DNA of 64,000 bases from positions 151,770 through 215,769 of the forward strand of contig NVXK01000001.1 of the NCBI GenBank assembly GCA_002733905.1, read 5' to 3'. Below are positions 9,842-18,250 of the stretch, one piece after another; the first letter of the stretch is position 1, and each line of letters opens with the position of its first letter. The position numbers were made by a program, and so were the translations under genes. The notes under the pieces are model-generated. The model was not told the DNA's origin, searched no databases, and worked only from the letters and a program-made list of their open reading frames with translations. This stretch comes from Robiginitomaculum sp. (GTDB taxonomy: Bacteria; Pseudomonadota; Alphaproteobacteria; Caulobacterales; Maricaulaceae).

Positions 9842-9878
9842 ATTGTTTCTCCGTCGTTAAAAATAATTGCCTTTCTCT

Positions 9879-9944
9879 CTAATGATAATCCACGGTTTCT
9901 ACATCGTGAGCGTTATTGTTGTGCCAGACGATCAAATATTTACA
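9879..9944 (-). pseudogene. HigB toxin C-terminal remnant
   Basis: Directly upstream of higA the minus strand reads IVWHNNNAHDVETVDYH followed by a stop. This matches the conserved HigB/RelE C-terminus (W-x-(N)-x-A-x-D-V-E-x-V-D-Y-H). Homology fades beyond about 20 codons and the neighbouring pentapeptide gene ends at 9962, so the rest of the toxin is gone. Confidence 0.7.
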
Positions 9945-9961
9945 AATACTATGCGAATGAC

Positions 9962-10615
9962 TTACGCTACGATAATTCCTAATCCACGTAGGAGGTCGGT
10001 AGCTTGAGATTTTGAAATTATTGCGCCACGGAATAGATCAGCATTACTGAGGGATAGCTCTCCCAAATCACACATTCTTAGATCAGCTCCTTGAAATTTA
10101 GCACCACGTAATAAAGCGCCTTTTAAACTGCACTTTTCTAATATTGCTCCTCTAAAATCTGAATTATCCAGGTCAGCTTCGGAAAAATCAGTTTCTTGTA
10201 CCGTTATATTCCTAAAAGAAAAATTACGTAAGAATGTACCAACGCAAATGCATGTGTTGAATGTGATGGATAGTGCACGAACTTCCTGAAAATTCGCGCC
10301 CGTCAATTTACAGTTTGAAAAATATGCTGAGGAAAGCACCGCTCCCATCCAGTTCGAGATTGAAAGGTTGCAATCTATGAACCTGGAATCTGCTGCCTGA
10401 ACATGTTCGAATTGTGTTTTAAAGCCATGACACTTATTAAAAGTACTATCTTCGAGATTTGCCCCTGAAAGGTTAGCGTTGCTAAATTTACAGCGATTAA
10501 AAACAAAGCCAGATAAATCATGGTTTGTAAGATCACATTCAGAAAGATCGACGTCATTAAGCTCTCTTGATGGTTGGCTTAATAAGTTTTTGATTTCATC
10601 AACATTCGCAGTCAT
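9962..10615 (-). CDS. Pentapeptide-repeat protein
   Basis: 217 residues, mostly tandem A(D/N)LXX repeats, for example DLSECDLTNHDLSGFVFNRC and FSNANLSGANLEDSTFNKC. These predict a right-handed quadrilateral beta-helix from residue 20 to about 200. No signal peptide is seen, so it is probably cytosolic. Some family members (Qnr, MfpA) mimic DNA and protect gyrase; others have no known role. This one has atypically many Cys at repeat positions and no assigned function. The last codons abut the higB remnant. No clear ribosome-binding site. Confidence 0.8.
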   Translation of the reverse strand: MTANVDEIKNLLSQPSRELNDVDLSECDLTNHDLSGFVFNRCKFSNANLSGANLEDSTFNKCHGFKTQFEHVQAADSRFIDCNLSISNWMGAVLSSAYFSNCKLTGANFQEVRALSITFNTCICVGTFLRNFSFRNITVQETDFSEADLDNSDFRGAILEKCSLKGALLRGAKFQGADLRMCDLGELSLSNADLFRGAIISKSQATDLLRGLGIIVA

Positions 10616-10708
10616 ATATTTTAGCCCATTGTTTTTTCAAAGAGACCATAGCTAGATTTTAGTAAGTATTTAGTCAGCATGGAATTCTTGTTAGCACTTA
10701 CATTAGTT

Positions 10709-12319
10709 TTAGACAGATACCCATACTTCGGCTCCCCTTGGTCCAGCATCTCGAACGTCCTGACTAACATAGTTTTCAAATTTTACGAAGTTTTCAGTAA
10801 ACATATTCACTAATTTAAGGGCTTGAACATCATAGTCTGGCCCTGATTCCCAAGTTGATCGTGGGCTAAAGAGTTGATCATCAATACCGGGGATCGAGAC
10901 AGGGACTTCAAACCCGAAGTTTTCGTCCATTCTAAATTCCATCTCGTTCAGACTCCCGTCCAAAGCTGCATTGAGCATAGCGCGTGTAGCCTTGATAGGC
11001 ATGCGATAACCAGTGCCATATGGCCCTGCTGTCCAGCCTGTATTTACCAACCAACACCCAACTTTGTTTTCTGCAATGAGATCACGTAGCAATTCACCGT
11101 AAACGACTGGATTACGCGGCATAAAGGGTGCGCCAAAGCAAGCTGAGAATGTGGCAGTCGGTTCAGTAACCCCTTTCTCTGTCCCTGCGACCTTCGCGGT
11201 ATACCCGGATAGGAAATGGTACATGGCTTGTGCGGGTGTCAGGCGCGCAATAGGGGGAAGAACGCCAAATGCATCTGCGGTAAGCATGATGACGTTATTG
11301 GGCTGACCACATTTTCCGGTCAAGCTGGCATTGGGGATGGCGGTCAGGTCGTAAGCTGCACGAGAGTTTTCTGCCAATGATCCGTCATCCAGATCTAGTG
11401 TACGATCGGTAGGGTTCATCACAACATTTTCGAGAACTGTGCCCCACATTTTGGTCGTAGCAAATATCTCAGGTTCCGCTTTTTCGGACAATTTGATCAT
11501 TTTTGCGTAACAGCCGCCCTCAAAATTGAATAAGCCATTTTCGGACCAACCATGTTCGTCATCACCGATTAGGGTACGGTCGGGATTAGCGGAAAGCGTG
11601 GTTTTTCCCGTTCCTGACAATCCGAAGAAGACAGCAGCATTGTCATTATCATCGACATTGACGGAACAATGCATCGGCATGACCCGTTTAACAGGTAGCA
11701 GATAGTTGAGAATGCTGAAAACGGACTTCTTGGTTTCACCCGCATAGGACGTTCCGCCAATAAGAACGATGCGTTCGCTCATATTAACTGCAATCACCGT
11801 CTCTGAATTTGTGCCGTGGCGTTTCGGGTCGGCTTTAAAACTTGGCAGGTTGATAATGGTGAATTCAGCTTGGTATGTTTCGAGTTCTTCCGGACTGGGT
11901 TGGCGGAGTAAATGATGTACGAAAAGGCCGTGCCATGCAAATTCGGTTATAATTTGAACTGAGACCCGGTGATCCAGATCTGCACCACCAAATGTGTCTT
12001 GACCAAATAAAACCATGTCTTGCATATGTTTGTTGAAATCAGCCTGTAGAGTTTTGAACTGTTCAGGTGCCATCGAGGCATTGTCTTCCCACCAGACAGT
12101 GTCTTTTGTTTCCTCATCACGAACAATGAATTTATCCGTCGCAGATCGTCCCGTATGTTTACCAGTTTTAACAACCAGTGCGCCGCCTTTGGCGATTTTA
12201 CCTTCGCCGCGTTTGACGGCTTCTTCATAAAAGCGGGTAGGAGACCAATTCCAATGAATGTTGGTAATAGTTTCAAAACCTGAAATGTTCAGGCCTCTGT
12301 TATGTGTTGGAATGTCCAT
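10709..12319 (-). CDS. pckA: Phosphoenolpyruvate carboxykinase (ATP)
   Basis: Converts oxaloacetate plus ATP to PEP, CO2 and ADP, the first committed step of gluconeogenesis. It carries the kinase P-loop [12 protein letters not shown] (about residues 233-244), the preceding [18 protein letters not shown], the IGDDEHGW metal site and the [15 protein letters not shown] substrate-binding region. The ATG at 12317-12319 was chosen because GGAG lies 9 nt upstream, giving 536 residues; an ATG at 12334 lacks such a site. A core metabolic gene is out of place among toxin-antitoxin genes and could mark a chromid or an integration point. Confidence 0.95.
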   Translation of the reverse strand: MDIPTHNRGLNISGFETITNIHWNWSPTRFYEEAVKRGEGKIAKGGALVVKTGKHTGRSATDKFIVRDEETKDTVWWEDNASMAPEQFKTLQADFNKHMQDMVLFGQDTFGGADLDHRVSVQIITEFAWHGLFVHHLLRQPSPEELETYQAEFTIINLPSFKADPKRHGTNSETVIAVNMSERIVLIGGTSYAGETKKSVFSILNYLLPVKRVMPMHCSVNVDDNDNAAVFFGLSGTGKTTLSANPDRTLIGDDEHGWSENGLFNFEGGCYAKMIKLSEKAEPEIFATTKMWGTVLENVVMNPTDRTLDLDDGSLAENSRAAYDLTAIPNASLTGKCGQPNNVIMLTADAFGVLPPIARLTPAQAMYHFLSGYTAKVAGTEKGVTEPTATFSACFGAPFMPRNPVVYGELLRDLIAENKVGCWLVNTGWTAGPYGTGYRMPIKATRAMLNAALDGSLNEMEFRMDENFGFEVPVSIPGIDDQLFSPRSTWESGPDYDVQALKLVNMFTENFVKFENYVSQDVRDAGPRGAEVWVSV

Positions 12320-12366
12320 GCCCAGTGACTCCATTTGAGGCCGGCAATCTAAACCGGAGAGTTAGA

Positions 12367-12436
12367 ATTTATGGCAAATTTCATATCAAACATGACAGAT
12401 AATGGAACCACAAAATGGCATAAATTTGCCATAAAT
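12367..12436. promoter_or_regulatory. 15-bp inverted repeat upstream of pckA
   Basis: ATTTATGGCAAATTT (12367-12381) is repeated in perfect inverted orientation at 12422-12436. A third ATGGCA half-site at 12415 makes a second, closer palindrome with TGCCAT at 12427-12432. The block lies 48-117 bp before the pckA start. It looks like a repressor or activator operator; the regulator is unknown. Confidence 0.5.
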
Positions 12437-12486
12437 GTAAAGTTTAGCGCTAACAGTTTGGAGGGCACTTCTAAATTGCGGCTATA

Positions 12487-13761
12487 TTAGGTTTTACTTA
12501 CAATAGGCAGGTCACTAATACGTGTTGTGTATTTCGGACTCTGGAATTGAGTTTGCATTGAAGCCCTACGTTTAAAGCCTTCACTGGCCACCACCAAACT
12601 TTTCTTACCAAATCTTTTATTTACAGCATCGAGGGCTACCATGAGTTCTGGCGAGCGTTTTTCTATCGGGTCAAATAGGGTCGCAGGCCTATCAGCCACT
12701 GGTACCAAATCGTCTAAAATAATGCCCGACCGTGCATACTCATATGTGTGTATTTCATTCCAGCTGGACTTGACGCACCGCACCGCAGCAGCAACTAAAT
12801 CAAACGTGTCATTAGACATTGGCATAAGCCTAGTTGTTCTTGAAGTTCGTCTTTGTTGGATATTCTTCCGGTAGGGGCTGGTGTTGTAAAATGCAGTGAG
12901 CGTCCCTGCGACCAGTCCATGTTGACGTAGTTTTTCAGCGGCGCGTGTTGCGTGACTGGTTAAAGCTTCAACCACCGTCTCATAATCTTTCATTGGTTTA
13001 CCTGAAGATCTCGTGACGGCCATGCCTTTTCGTTGAGGCGGCACATCCTCAAACGCTATGCACGGCTCTCCCATCAATTCAGCCTTTGTGCGCTCAAGAA
13101 CAACTGTTCCAATTGCGCGCGCCTGTTTGAGTGACATATCCCGTAAATCACATGCCGTATAAACACCCACATTATGAAGCTTCTTAGTCGTTGCTCGTCC
13201 GACACCCCAAATATCGCTTACGGACACGCGCGGTAAAAGCCAGTCTCTCAAGCCAGGTTCCATGAAATCAAGAACACTATTAAAAATTGGGTTTTTCTTT
13301 GCCAAATCGTTAGCACACTTTGCCAGTGTTTTTGTCGGCCCAATACCAACACGCACTGGAATGCCTACTCGTAATTTAACAGCTTTGATTAAAGCATGTG
13401 CATGAGCCTCGCGGTCTTTAAAGCCGGAAAAATCCAAAAAACACTCATCTATAGAATAAATCTCAACTGACGGTGAGAACGCATCGTATACCTCTGCGAC
13501 CCGGCGCGAAATGTCCCCGTAAAGTGCATAATTTGACGAAAAAACTCGGATACCATGTTCTCGAATTTTATCTTTCAGTTCATGGACTGGCTGGCCCATT
13601 TTGACGCCAAGGATTTTGGCCTCGTTAGAACGTGCGACGGCGCACCCATCATTATTACTCAAGACAATTACTGGTACGTTTTCAAGTTTTGGGTCAAAGC
13701 ATCGTTCGGCAGACACATAGAAATTTGCGCTGTCAGAAATTGCAATAGGGTAGGGTTTCAC
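12487..13761 (-). CDS. umuC: DNA polymerase V catalytic subunit UmuC (Y-family)
   Basis: 424-residue Y-family translesion polymerase. Visible features are [15 protein letters not shown] (first catalytic Asp and steric gate region), [17 protein letters not shown], and the [13 protein letters not shown] motif with the DE catalytic pair. An HhH region follows ([17 protein letters not shown]), then the little finger domain. The start is a GTG that overlaps the umuD stop by one base (TAGTG), so translation is coupled. Length is normal. It forms an operon with umuD under the LexA box. Confidence 0.95.
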   Translation of the reverse strand: MKPYPIAISDSANFYVSAERCFDPKLENVPVIVLSNNDGCAVARSNEAKILGVKMGQPVHELKDKIREHGIRVFSSNYALYGDISRRVAEVYDAFSPSVEIYSIDECFLDFSGFKDREAHAHALIKAVKLRVGIPVRVGIGPTKTLAKCANDLAKKNPIFNSVLDFMEPGLRDWLLPRVSVSDIWGVGRATTKKLHNVGVYTACDLRDMSLKQARAIGTVVLERTKAELMGEPCIAFEDVPPQRKGMAVTRSSGKPMKDYETVVEALTSHATRAAEKLRQHGLVAGTLTAFYNTSPYRKNIQQRRTSRTTRLMPMSNDTFDLVAAAVRCVKSSWNEIHTYEYARSGIILDDLVPVADRPATLFDPIEKRSPELMVALDAVNKRFGKKSLVVASEGFKRRASMQTQFQSPKYTTRISDLPIVSKT

Positions 13762-14198
13762 TATTCCACCTCATAACGGCGAACAACGCCTGCTACGACG
13801 CCCCAAACCTCTGTCGTTTCCGTAAAAGGAATATCCTTATAATTTGCTTTCCGGTTTGCAGGCCGCAACCAATACCCTCGCTTGTCCCGGGCCAATATCT
13901 TGGCTGTTATATCTCCATCAATTATAGCTAACACAATGCGCCCGAGTTTTTTAGTTCCGGCGCGGTCTACGGCGATCAAGTCACCATGACGAATTCCAAC
14001 GTCTTCAAGGCAGTCTCCTTGCACACGCCACCAGAAGGTGGAACCAGGGCGGCGAACAATCCATGCAATAGGGTCTATTTCATCTTCAAGATCATCTCCT
14101 GCAGGAGAGGGGAACCCAGCCGAGACGGGCAAGGCGCATACAGCGACCGAAAAATCCTCTGGCATTGGGGATAGGGATATGGGTGTAAAATTTGACAT
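13761..14198 (-). CDS. umuD: UmuD-like S24 protein with catalytic Ser replaced by Cys
   Basis: 145 residues. It has the AG cleavage site ([12 protein letters not shown]27-G28) and the S24 fold. The nucleophile motif, GDSM in E. coli UmuD, here reads GDCLEDVGI, with Cys63 (codon TGC) aligned to Ser60. The general-base Lys (ITAKIL, K100) is kept. Family knowledge says RecA-stimulated self-cleavage needs the Ser, so this protein is either inactive as a protease or uses a Cys nucleophile. It lies upstream of umuC. The LexA box ends 2 bp from the ATG and no Shine-Dalgarno is visible. Confidence 0.9.
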   Translation of the reverse strand: MSNFTPISLSPMPEDFSVAVCALPVSAGFPSPAGDDLEDEIDPIAWIVRRPGSTFWWRVQGDCLEDVGIRHGDLIAVDRAGTKKLGRIVLAIIDGDITAKILARDKRGYWLRPANRKANYKDIPFTETTEVWGVVAGVVRRYEVE

Positions 14199-14200
14199 AA

Positions 14201-14234
14201 GAACAAAAAAGGAACATTAAACCCATATTGTCAA
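14201..14234 (-). promoter_or_regulatory. LexA (SOS) box and -35 element of umuDC
   Basis: On the minus strand GTTC-CTTTTTT-GTTC (14201-14215) matches the alphaproteobacterial LexA consensus GTTC-N7-GTTC exactly. A perfect TTGACA lies at 14229-14234, just upstream. No good -10 at standard spacing is evident. The box sits immediately before the umuD ATG, so transcription probably starts very near the start codon. Confidence 0.8.
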
Positions 14235-14384
14235 CAAGGAAATTCAGGACTCGGGAAAAAACATGTTAATATTAGTCATTGTTTTCGCGTGTTTTTTTGA
14301 TGCTTTGTGAATATTGAGACAATATTATTAAAATGGATCGCCCGTATTGAGTCTGGACGTCTAGTCGCGGCCGCCTATCAACAA

Positions 14385-14966
14385 TTAAGGTTTTAAGGTC
14401 TTAAGGAGTTTGATATTATACTCTCTTAAAAACTCGCTTGTACCTGTAAGTTTGAGTAAATTATCATCCCGATTAATTTCTACCATTGCGCTTTTGGAGT
14501 CGCTGTATATCGCGATACAAGGGGCCCCAGTTAAACGGGAATCGAAGAGGATCCCATCCACATCATAGTGTTTGTGTAAATAACGAGAGAGACTACGTCC
14601 AGATTTGTGATTTGTGTGTTTTATAGCGGCTGAAGGAATACCCGTTTTCAAAGCACCATTTCCACGCAAATTCAATAGTTTCAATTGACGCACTGATGAT
14701 ATGGTAACGCTGGACTTGTTGGCAAGGTCTGCATCTGTCAAAAACCGCTTTGCCCTGCGATTTAACTTGTCTCTTAGCACGGCTTCTGCAAAGGCTGTTT
14801 CATAGTCACGCGCTAGGTATAAAACTTCAAACCCACACCCGGTATTACAAAATCGGCTTAGGCCTAGACCCGTGCCTAAGCCATCACTATGTTTACTCAA
14901 TATAATGCGCGACCAATTGCGAATTTGGTGGAGTTCTATGATGGGACTGAAGTCGCTATATGTCAT
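14385..14966 (-). CDS. RES-domain toxin
   Basis: 193 residues. The RES family signature is visible in GLGTGLGLSRFCNTGCGFEV followed by LYLARDYETAFAEAVLRDKL (Arg, Tyr and Glu positions), with the later VDGILFDSRLTGAPCIAIYS segment. RES toxins of Res-Xre modules deplete cellular NAD+. The cognate antitoxin-like gene lies 52 bp upstream, in the antitoxin-first order usual for these modules. No Shine-Dalgarno is obvious, so expression may be weak or coupled. Confidence 0.8.
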   Translation of the reverse strand: MTYSDFSPIIELHQIRNWSRIILSKHSDGLGTGLGLSRFCNTGCGFEVLYLARDYETAFAEAVLRDKLNRRAKRFLTDADLANKSSVTISSVRQLKLLNLRGNGALKTGIPSAAIKHTNHKSGRSLSRYLHKHYDVDGILFDSRLTGAPCIAIYSDSKSAMVEINRDDNLLKLTGTSEFLREYNIKLLKTLKP

Positions 14967-15018
14967 GAATCACGACTAGCACAAAAAAACATTTCTTTGT
15001 GGTTAAACTTGTTCCTAA

Positions 15019-15876
15019 TTATAAATAATCTTGCGAAAAAGACCTAGCCGCATTTAGAATCTCTAGTAAATCAAAATCGCTTTTGAGTAAATCGAGAGGC
15101 GCGGCTTTCTTTTTATCGAAAGGGAAGGGCTTAGTTAAAAATTCCCACGCTGTATTGTGGGAGCCTATCTCTTTTATAATGAGATCCAAATATTCAATTC
15201 TTGAGTTCTTTTTCCCAAATTGTGCTTCTGGTACGCGAAATGATCGCTTATGGGTTCGTTTAAGCCCAATGATTTTATTACTGTTTATAGCGTTCACGAC
15301 AGCAGGCACACTTAGTTTTAAAAGACTAGCAGTTTCTTTTGTGCTTAAAAGAGTTTCATTTGGCCAAATCTCTTCCCACTCACCATCAAATATCATAGCG
15401 CTATAAGCTTCGTCTACCTCTTCAAGAGTTTTGAAAACTTGGCTGGGATTACCTTCCAGTTCGTCTATATTATGGGAGGCTAGTTCTGATTTTTCCAACT
15501 CAGCTAATGAATCTTGAATTATGCATAAACGCTTTGCTAAATCCAAAGCAAAGATATGCATGTCAGAAAAACTCTTACTCTGTTTCTTTAATAAATGATC
15601 TCTAAGAAAATGCTGCCCTACTTGTTCTTCTAATATTCTTCCGATACTTCTTTTTTCAGTAAGGCTTAGGCCTATAAAGGCACTTACCATTGCAGATTTT
15701 CCTAGCCCGTTATGTCCCGTAATAATTTTATCCGACACTCGCACTCTATGGGTTTTTGGACGTATGGCACCAAGGTTCTGGATCGTTTTGCCAAGCCTGC
15801 CTTTGCCCCGTCCTTTTTTGGTCGCTCTCAATGGTACACTTGGTGATCTTTTATCGCTCTCAGCTATACTCGCCAT
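15019..15876 (-). CDS. Putative RES antitoxin with excisionase-type HTH
   Basis: 285 residues. The basic N-terminus (1-50) is disordered-looking. Residues about 175-215 (LLSTKETASLLKLSVPAVVN, then NKIIGLKRTHKRSFRVPEAQ) form an excisionase/MerR-like HTH. The C-terminal 50 (TAWEFLTKPFPFDKKKAAPL, then DLLKSDFDLL) resembles the MbcA/ParS/Xre toxin-binding domain. Classical Res antitoxins have an Xre HTH there instead. It is paralogous to 8566-9291 over the C-terminal 130 residues. AGGAG precedes the ATG. It probably autoregulates through 15919-15929. Confidence 0.65.
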   Translation of the reverse strand: MASIAESDKRSPSVPLRATKKGRGKGRLGKTIQNLGAIRPKTHRVRVSDKIITGHNGLGKSAMVSAFIGLSLTEKRSIGRILEEQVGQHFLRDHLLKKQSKSFSDMHIFALDLAKRLCIIQDSLAELEKSELASHNIDELEGNPSQVFKTLEEVDEAYSAMIFDGEWEEIWPNETLLSTKETASLLKLSVPAVVNAINSNKIIGLKRTHKRSFRVPEAQFGKKNSRIEYLDLIIKEIGSHNTAWEFLTKPFPFDKKKAAPLDLLKSDFDLLEILNAARSFSQDYL

Positions 15877-15918
15877 TTATTGCTCCTAGGCTTTATATGT
15901 AGATAGTACTATAAAACA

Positions 15919-15929
15919 ATCAAGTTCGT
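15919..15929. promoter_or_regulatory. Candidate antitoxin operator (copy 2)
   Basis: ATCAAGTTCGT, identical to 9349-9359, lies 43 bp before the 15019-15876 start codon in the likely promoter region. It suggests that both paralogues bind the same site. Confidence 0.4.
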
Positions 15930-16100
15930 AAAGTATAAACTTTATGAAAAGTGAATATTATAATACATAATACATCAAATTAAAACCCTAGCTTTATTCG
16001 CTCTACTCGCCAAAATTCATCTCTGGAGGGTGGCCTCACGTTGATTTACCCGTAATAGGGTGCGCTAAATATATTTAAAACAACGAGAAACGCCCTTAAA

Positions 16101-16265
16101 ATGACCAATTTTATGATATTCTCTCTATTTGAGCGCTCTACTGGTTATTTTCAATATGAGGGAGTTTCTCTTGTAATGGGTCACACATTCGGTAGAAAAA
16201 CTATTCAACCTAACGATAATTACTTTGTGAGAATTAGCATTCAAGGCACTCATAATCAAGTCTAG
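16101..16265 (+). CDS. Possible 54-residue ORF in an otherwise empty interval
   Basis: The interval 15930-16261 has no convincing gene. The only candidate is this short plus-strand frame (MTNFMIFSLFERSTGYFQYE to ISIQGTHNQV). It has no Shine-Dalgarno and overlaps the end of the convergent PIN toxin by 4 bp. It could be a gene remnant or chance. Confidence 0.2.
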   Translation: MTNFMIFSLFERSTGYFQYEGVSLVMGHTFGRKTIQPNDNYFVRISIQGTHNQV

Positions 16266-16696
16266 CCGTGTGTAGAGCGATCTTCCCATGGGTTGATGAG
16301 TTTAATTCCGCAATCTTTGAAGTCTTTGGTGTTTCGCGTGGCAATGCTTGCTTTGTGGTTTTTGACGATAGCGGAAATCATGAGGTCCACTGAATCTGTA
16401 TTAAATCCAGATTTTTCTCTCTCAGATGCAATTTCACCATAGATGTAAGCGGCGCTTGCGTCGAAAGCCAATATACGTCCGTGAAATGCTTCTTCTACGA
16501 ATTCTAGGAAACTTGCACTAAGGTTCGCGCGGCGTTTGCCTACTGGAAGCCGTAATATTCCTCTTTGTATTTCTGCAATCGCAATTGCTGTGATCGCGAG
16601 GTTTGATGGTTTTTGGCTCGCAAACCAAGCCAGTACATGCCTATCTGGTGTGCTTCTCATAAGTTCGGAAATTACGTTGGTATCTAATATAATCAT
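16262..16696 (-). CDS. PIN-domain toxin (FitB/VapC type)
   Basis: 144-residue PIN ribonuclease. It has the first acidic residue in MIILDTNVISE, the Glu of AEIQRGI, and the later acidic residues in STDSVDLMISAIVKNH-type context (here GFNTDSVDLMISA) followed by ATRNTKDF. This is the FitB-like subgroup of VapC toxins, which cleave RNA. The start overlaps the antitoxin stop by 4 bp (ATGA), so translation is coupled. Confidence 0.9.
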   Translation of the reverse strand: MIILDTNVISELMRSTPDRHVLAWFASQKPSNLAITAIAIAEIQRGILRLPVGKRRANLSASFLEFVEEAFHGRILAFDASAAYIYGEIASEREKSGFNTDSVDLMISAIVKNHKASIATRNTKDFKDCGIKLINPWEDRSTHG

Positions 16697-16941
16697 GAAT
16701 CGAAATACACGCTTGGCCGCGAAGAGGTTCGTTTCGGCAGGACCAAATCTACGCCGTTTTTGTCACCAAAATATTTGGAAGCAAGTTTGAGAATATCTGG
16801 TTGCAAAAAATCCTCGGACGTTGATGCGCTTTGCAAAATGAGGCGCGCATAAGCTTCTAGGGAAATCCCTGATTTGGCTGCCTGAACACGCAGACTTTCT
16901 TTTGCGCTATCGGATAGATCGCGAATTGTAATATTTGCCAT
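16693..16941 (-). CDS. FitA-like ribbon-helix-helix antitoxin
   Basis: 82 residues from the ATG at 16939-16941, chosen because AGGAG lies about 10 nt upstream and because MANITIRDLSDSAKESLRVQ is the canonical FitA RHH start. The C-terminal region (about 50-82) would wrap the PIN toxin active site. It forms an overlapping operon with 16262-16696, and the RHH domain is expected to repress the pair. Confidence 0.85.
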   Translation of the reverse strand: MANITIRDLSDSAKESLRVQAAKSGISLEAYARLILQSASTSEDFLQPDILKLASKYFGDKNGVDLVLPKRTSSRPSVYFDS

Positions 16942-17208
16942 ACTTAATGCTCCTGTAGTACATATGTAATCAATGCAATCAATGATGTCAATAAAATCAA
17001 AATTAACATTAAATTTGAAAATGGCAAACCGTATGGATAGCATTAAGTGATTACCGCAATGCAACAAGTGGTCGCGGCCAAGGGGCTAACGTCTCCGACG
17101 CCTTGATAATGCATAAGGCCAAATTGGTTATTGAAAGCCAAGGAAAGAAATTCGAAGGTTTTTATACTTTTGTTGAAGCCGCGCAAAAACTGTCAGTTGC
17201 AAAATGCC

Positions 17209-17361
17209 TTAAACTTGTTCCTTTGCATAGGCACGGCCACTTCTTTTGGCGTCTTCACGTGAGGAAGCAACGAATTCACTTTCATCTGCCAACGCTCCCG
17301 GAGACAGAAATTGCCAGATTACTATGAAATGATCGCTTAACTGTGCTGCAGTTTTTTGCAT
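17209..17361 (-). CDS. Short hypothetical protein (50 residues)
   Basis: Runs from ATG 17361 to TAA 17209: MQKTAAQLSDHFIVIWQFLS, then a hydrophilic SREDAKRSGRAYAKEQV end. AGAAGGA lies about 9 nt upstream of the ATG, which favours it over the plus-strand frame 17103-17327 across the same bases. No family recognised. Flanked by the FitAB-like pair and the methylase-like gene. Confidence 0.4.
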   Translation of the reverse strand: MQKTAAQLSDHFIVIWQFLSPGALADESEFVASSREDAKRSGRAYAKEQV

Positions 17362-17487
17362 AAAATCTGTTCCTTCTGATATGAACGAGGGTAACAGAAA
17401 ATAGCGACATTATACAACACACGGTGACCAATATAACCTCCTTATCTGTTTAAAAAATTATGTCTGTTTAAGTCGAGTAGCGGGATA

Positions 17488-18228
17488 TTAGAGCAAATCG
17501 AACTGAAATCCGGGTTTTGATGCCTGTTTTTTCTTTTCCTGTGCCTCATATTCTTCACGAGCATGTTGTAGGCCTGCTGCCATTCCTTGAACAGACATCG
17601 GTTCTATTTCTGGACGGCTAACATGATAGTAAGGCGTCATATTGAGGGGATCGCCTAATGCATTTCCTTGCACAATAAACAGCTCTCCAATTTCAACGCC
17701 ATTGATTAGGCAATTCGCCATAATCTGCACCGCAGACATACGGCAACATAACGGATCGAGGTCAACCATAGTAAAACTCGTTCGTTTCAAGAGTTCGGGG
17801 TTATTCTCATATATTGTTTTAATGGTGGCCAAGATCATCGCCCCAGAACCACAAGCGGGTTCGTACACCCTGATCGTGCCCGAACGCTCATAGATGCCAA
17901 CGTCAAACGTCATGGCCGCCATCATTTCACATAAGGCCATTGGGGTAAAATACTGTCCCATTGCTTTGCTTTTATATTTGCTAGCAATCTCTTGATAAAG
18001 ACCACCAAGAATATCATCAAATATGGGGGCGTCTTTAACGGCCTTGGCGTATTCCGTTGACAGGGTAAACAATTGATCCCGCACCTCATCATCCCAAGGT
18101 GTTTTCAGCCGTAATCCAAAACCCGCCATAACATCATCTAGCAAATCTCTAAACCAGTCATGGTGGCTCCGTGCGCCCAAAACATGGTTCTCAAAAGCTT
18201 TCAATAGATTTTTATAATTATTGGGCAT
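17488..18228 (-). CDS. N-6 adenine DNA methylase-like protein lacking motif IV
   Basis: 246 residues of the type I HsdM-like N6_Mtase fold. It has GQYFTP (91-96) and the SAM-binding motif I EPACGSGA (123-130). The acidic MVDLDPLCCRMSAVQ and GNALGDPL segments follow. The catalytic NPP(Y/F) motif expected soon after GNAL is absent: the text runs into TPYYHVSRPE and a charged tail. Such short forms occur on plasmids and ICEs. It may bind SAM or DNA without methylating. GGAGAG precedes the ATG. No HsdS or HsdR neighbour. Confidence 0.75.
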   Translation of the reverse strand: MPNNYKNLLKAFENHVLGARSHHDWFRDLLDDVMAGFGLRLKTPWDDEVRDQLFTLSTEYAKAVKDAPIFDDILGGLYQEIASKYKSKAMGQYFTPMALCEMMAAMTFDVGIYERSGTIRVYEPACGSGAMILATIKTIYENNPELLKRTSFTMVDLDPLCCRMSAVQIMANCLINGVEIGELFIVQGNALGDPLNMTPYYHVSRPEIEPMSVQGMAAGLQHAREEYEAQEKKKQASKPGFQFDLL

Positions 18229-18250
18229 TCCAACTCTCCTTTTCCAGAAG

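Noticed and set aside
14364-17079. GTCGCGGCC at 14364-14372 and 17071-17079 as attachment sites
   Set aside because: Nine bases is too short, flanks do not match, and the enclosed genes do not include the recombinase.
17103-17327. 74-residue plus-strand ORF
   Set aside because: No ribosome site, low-complexity His/Leu-rich end, and it overlaps a minus-strand ORF with a good Shine-Dalgarno.
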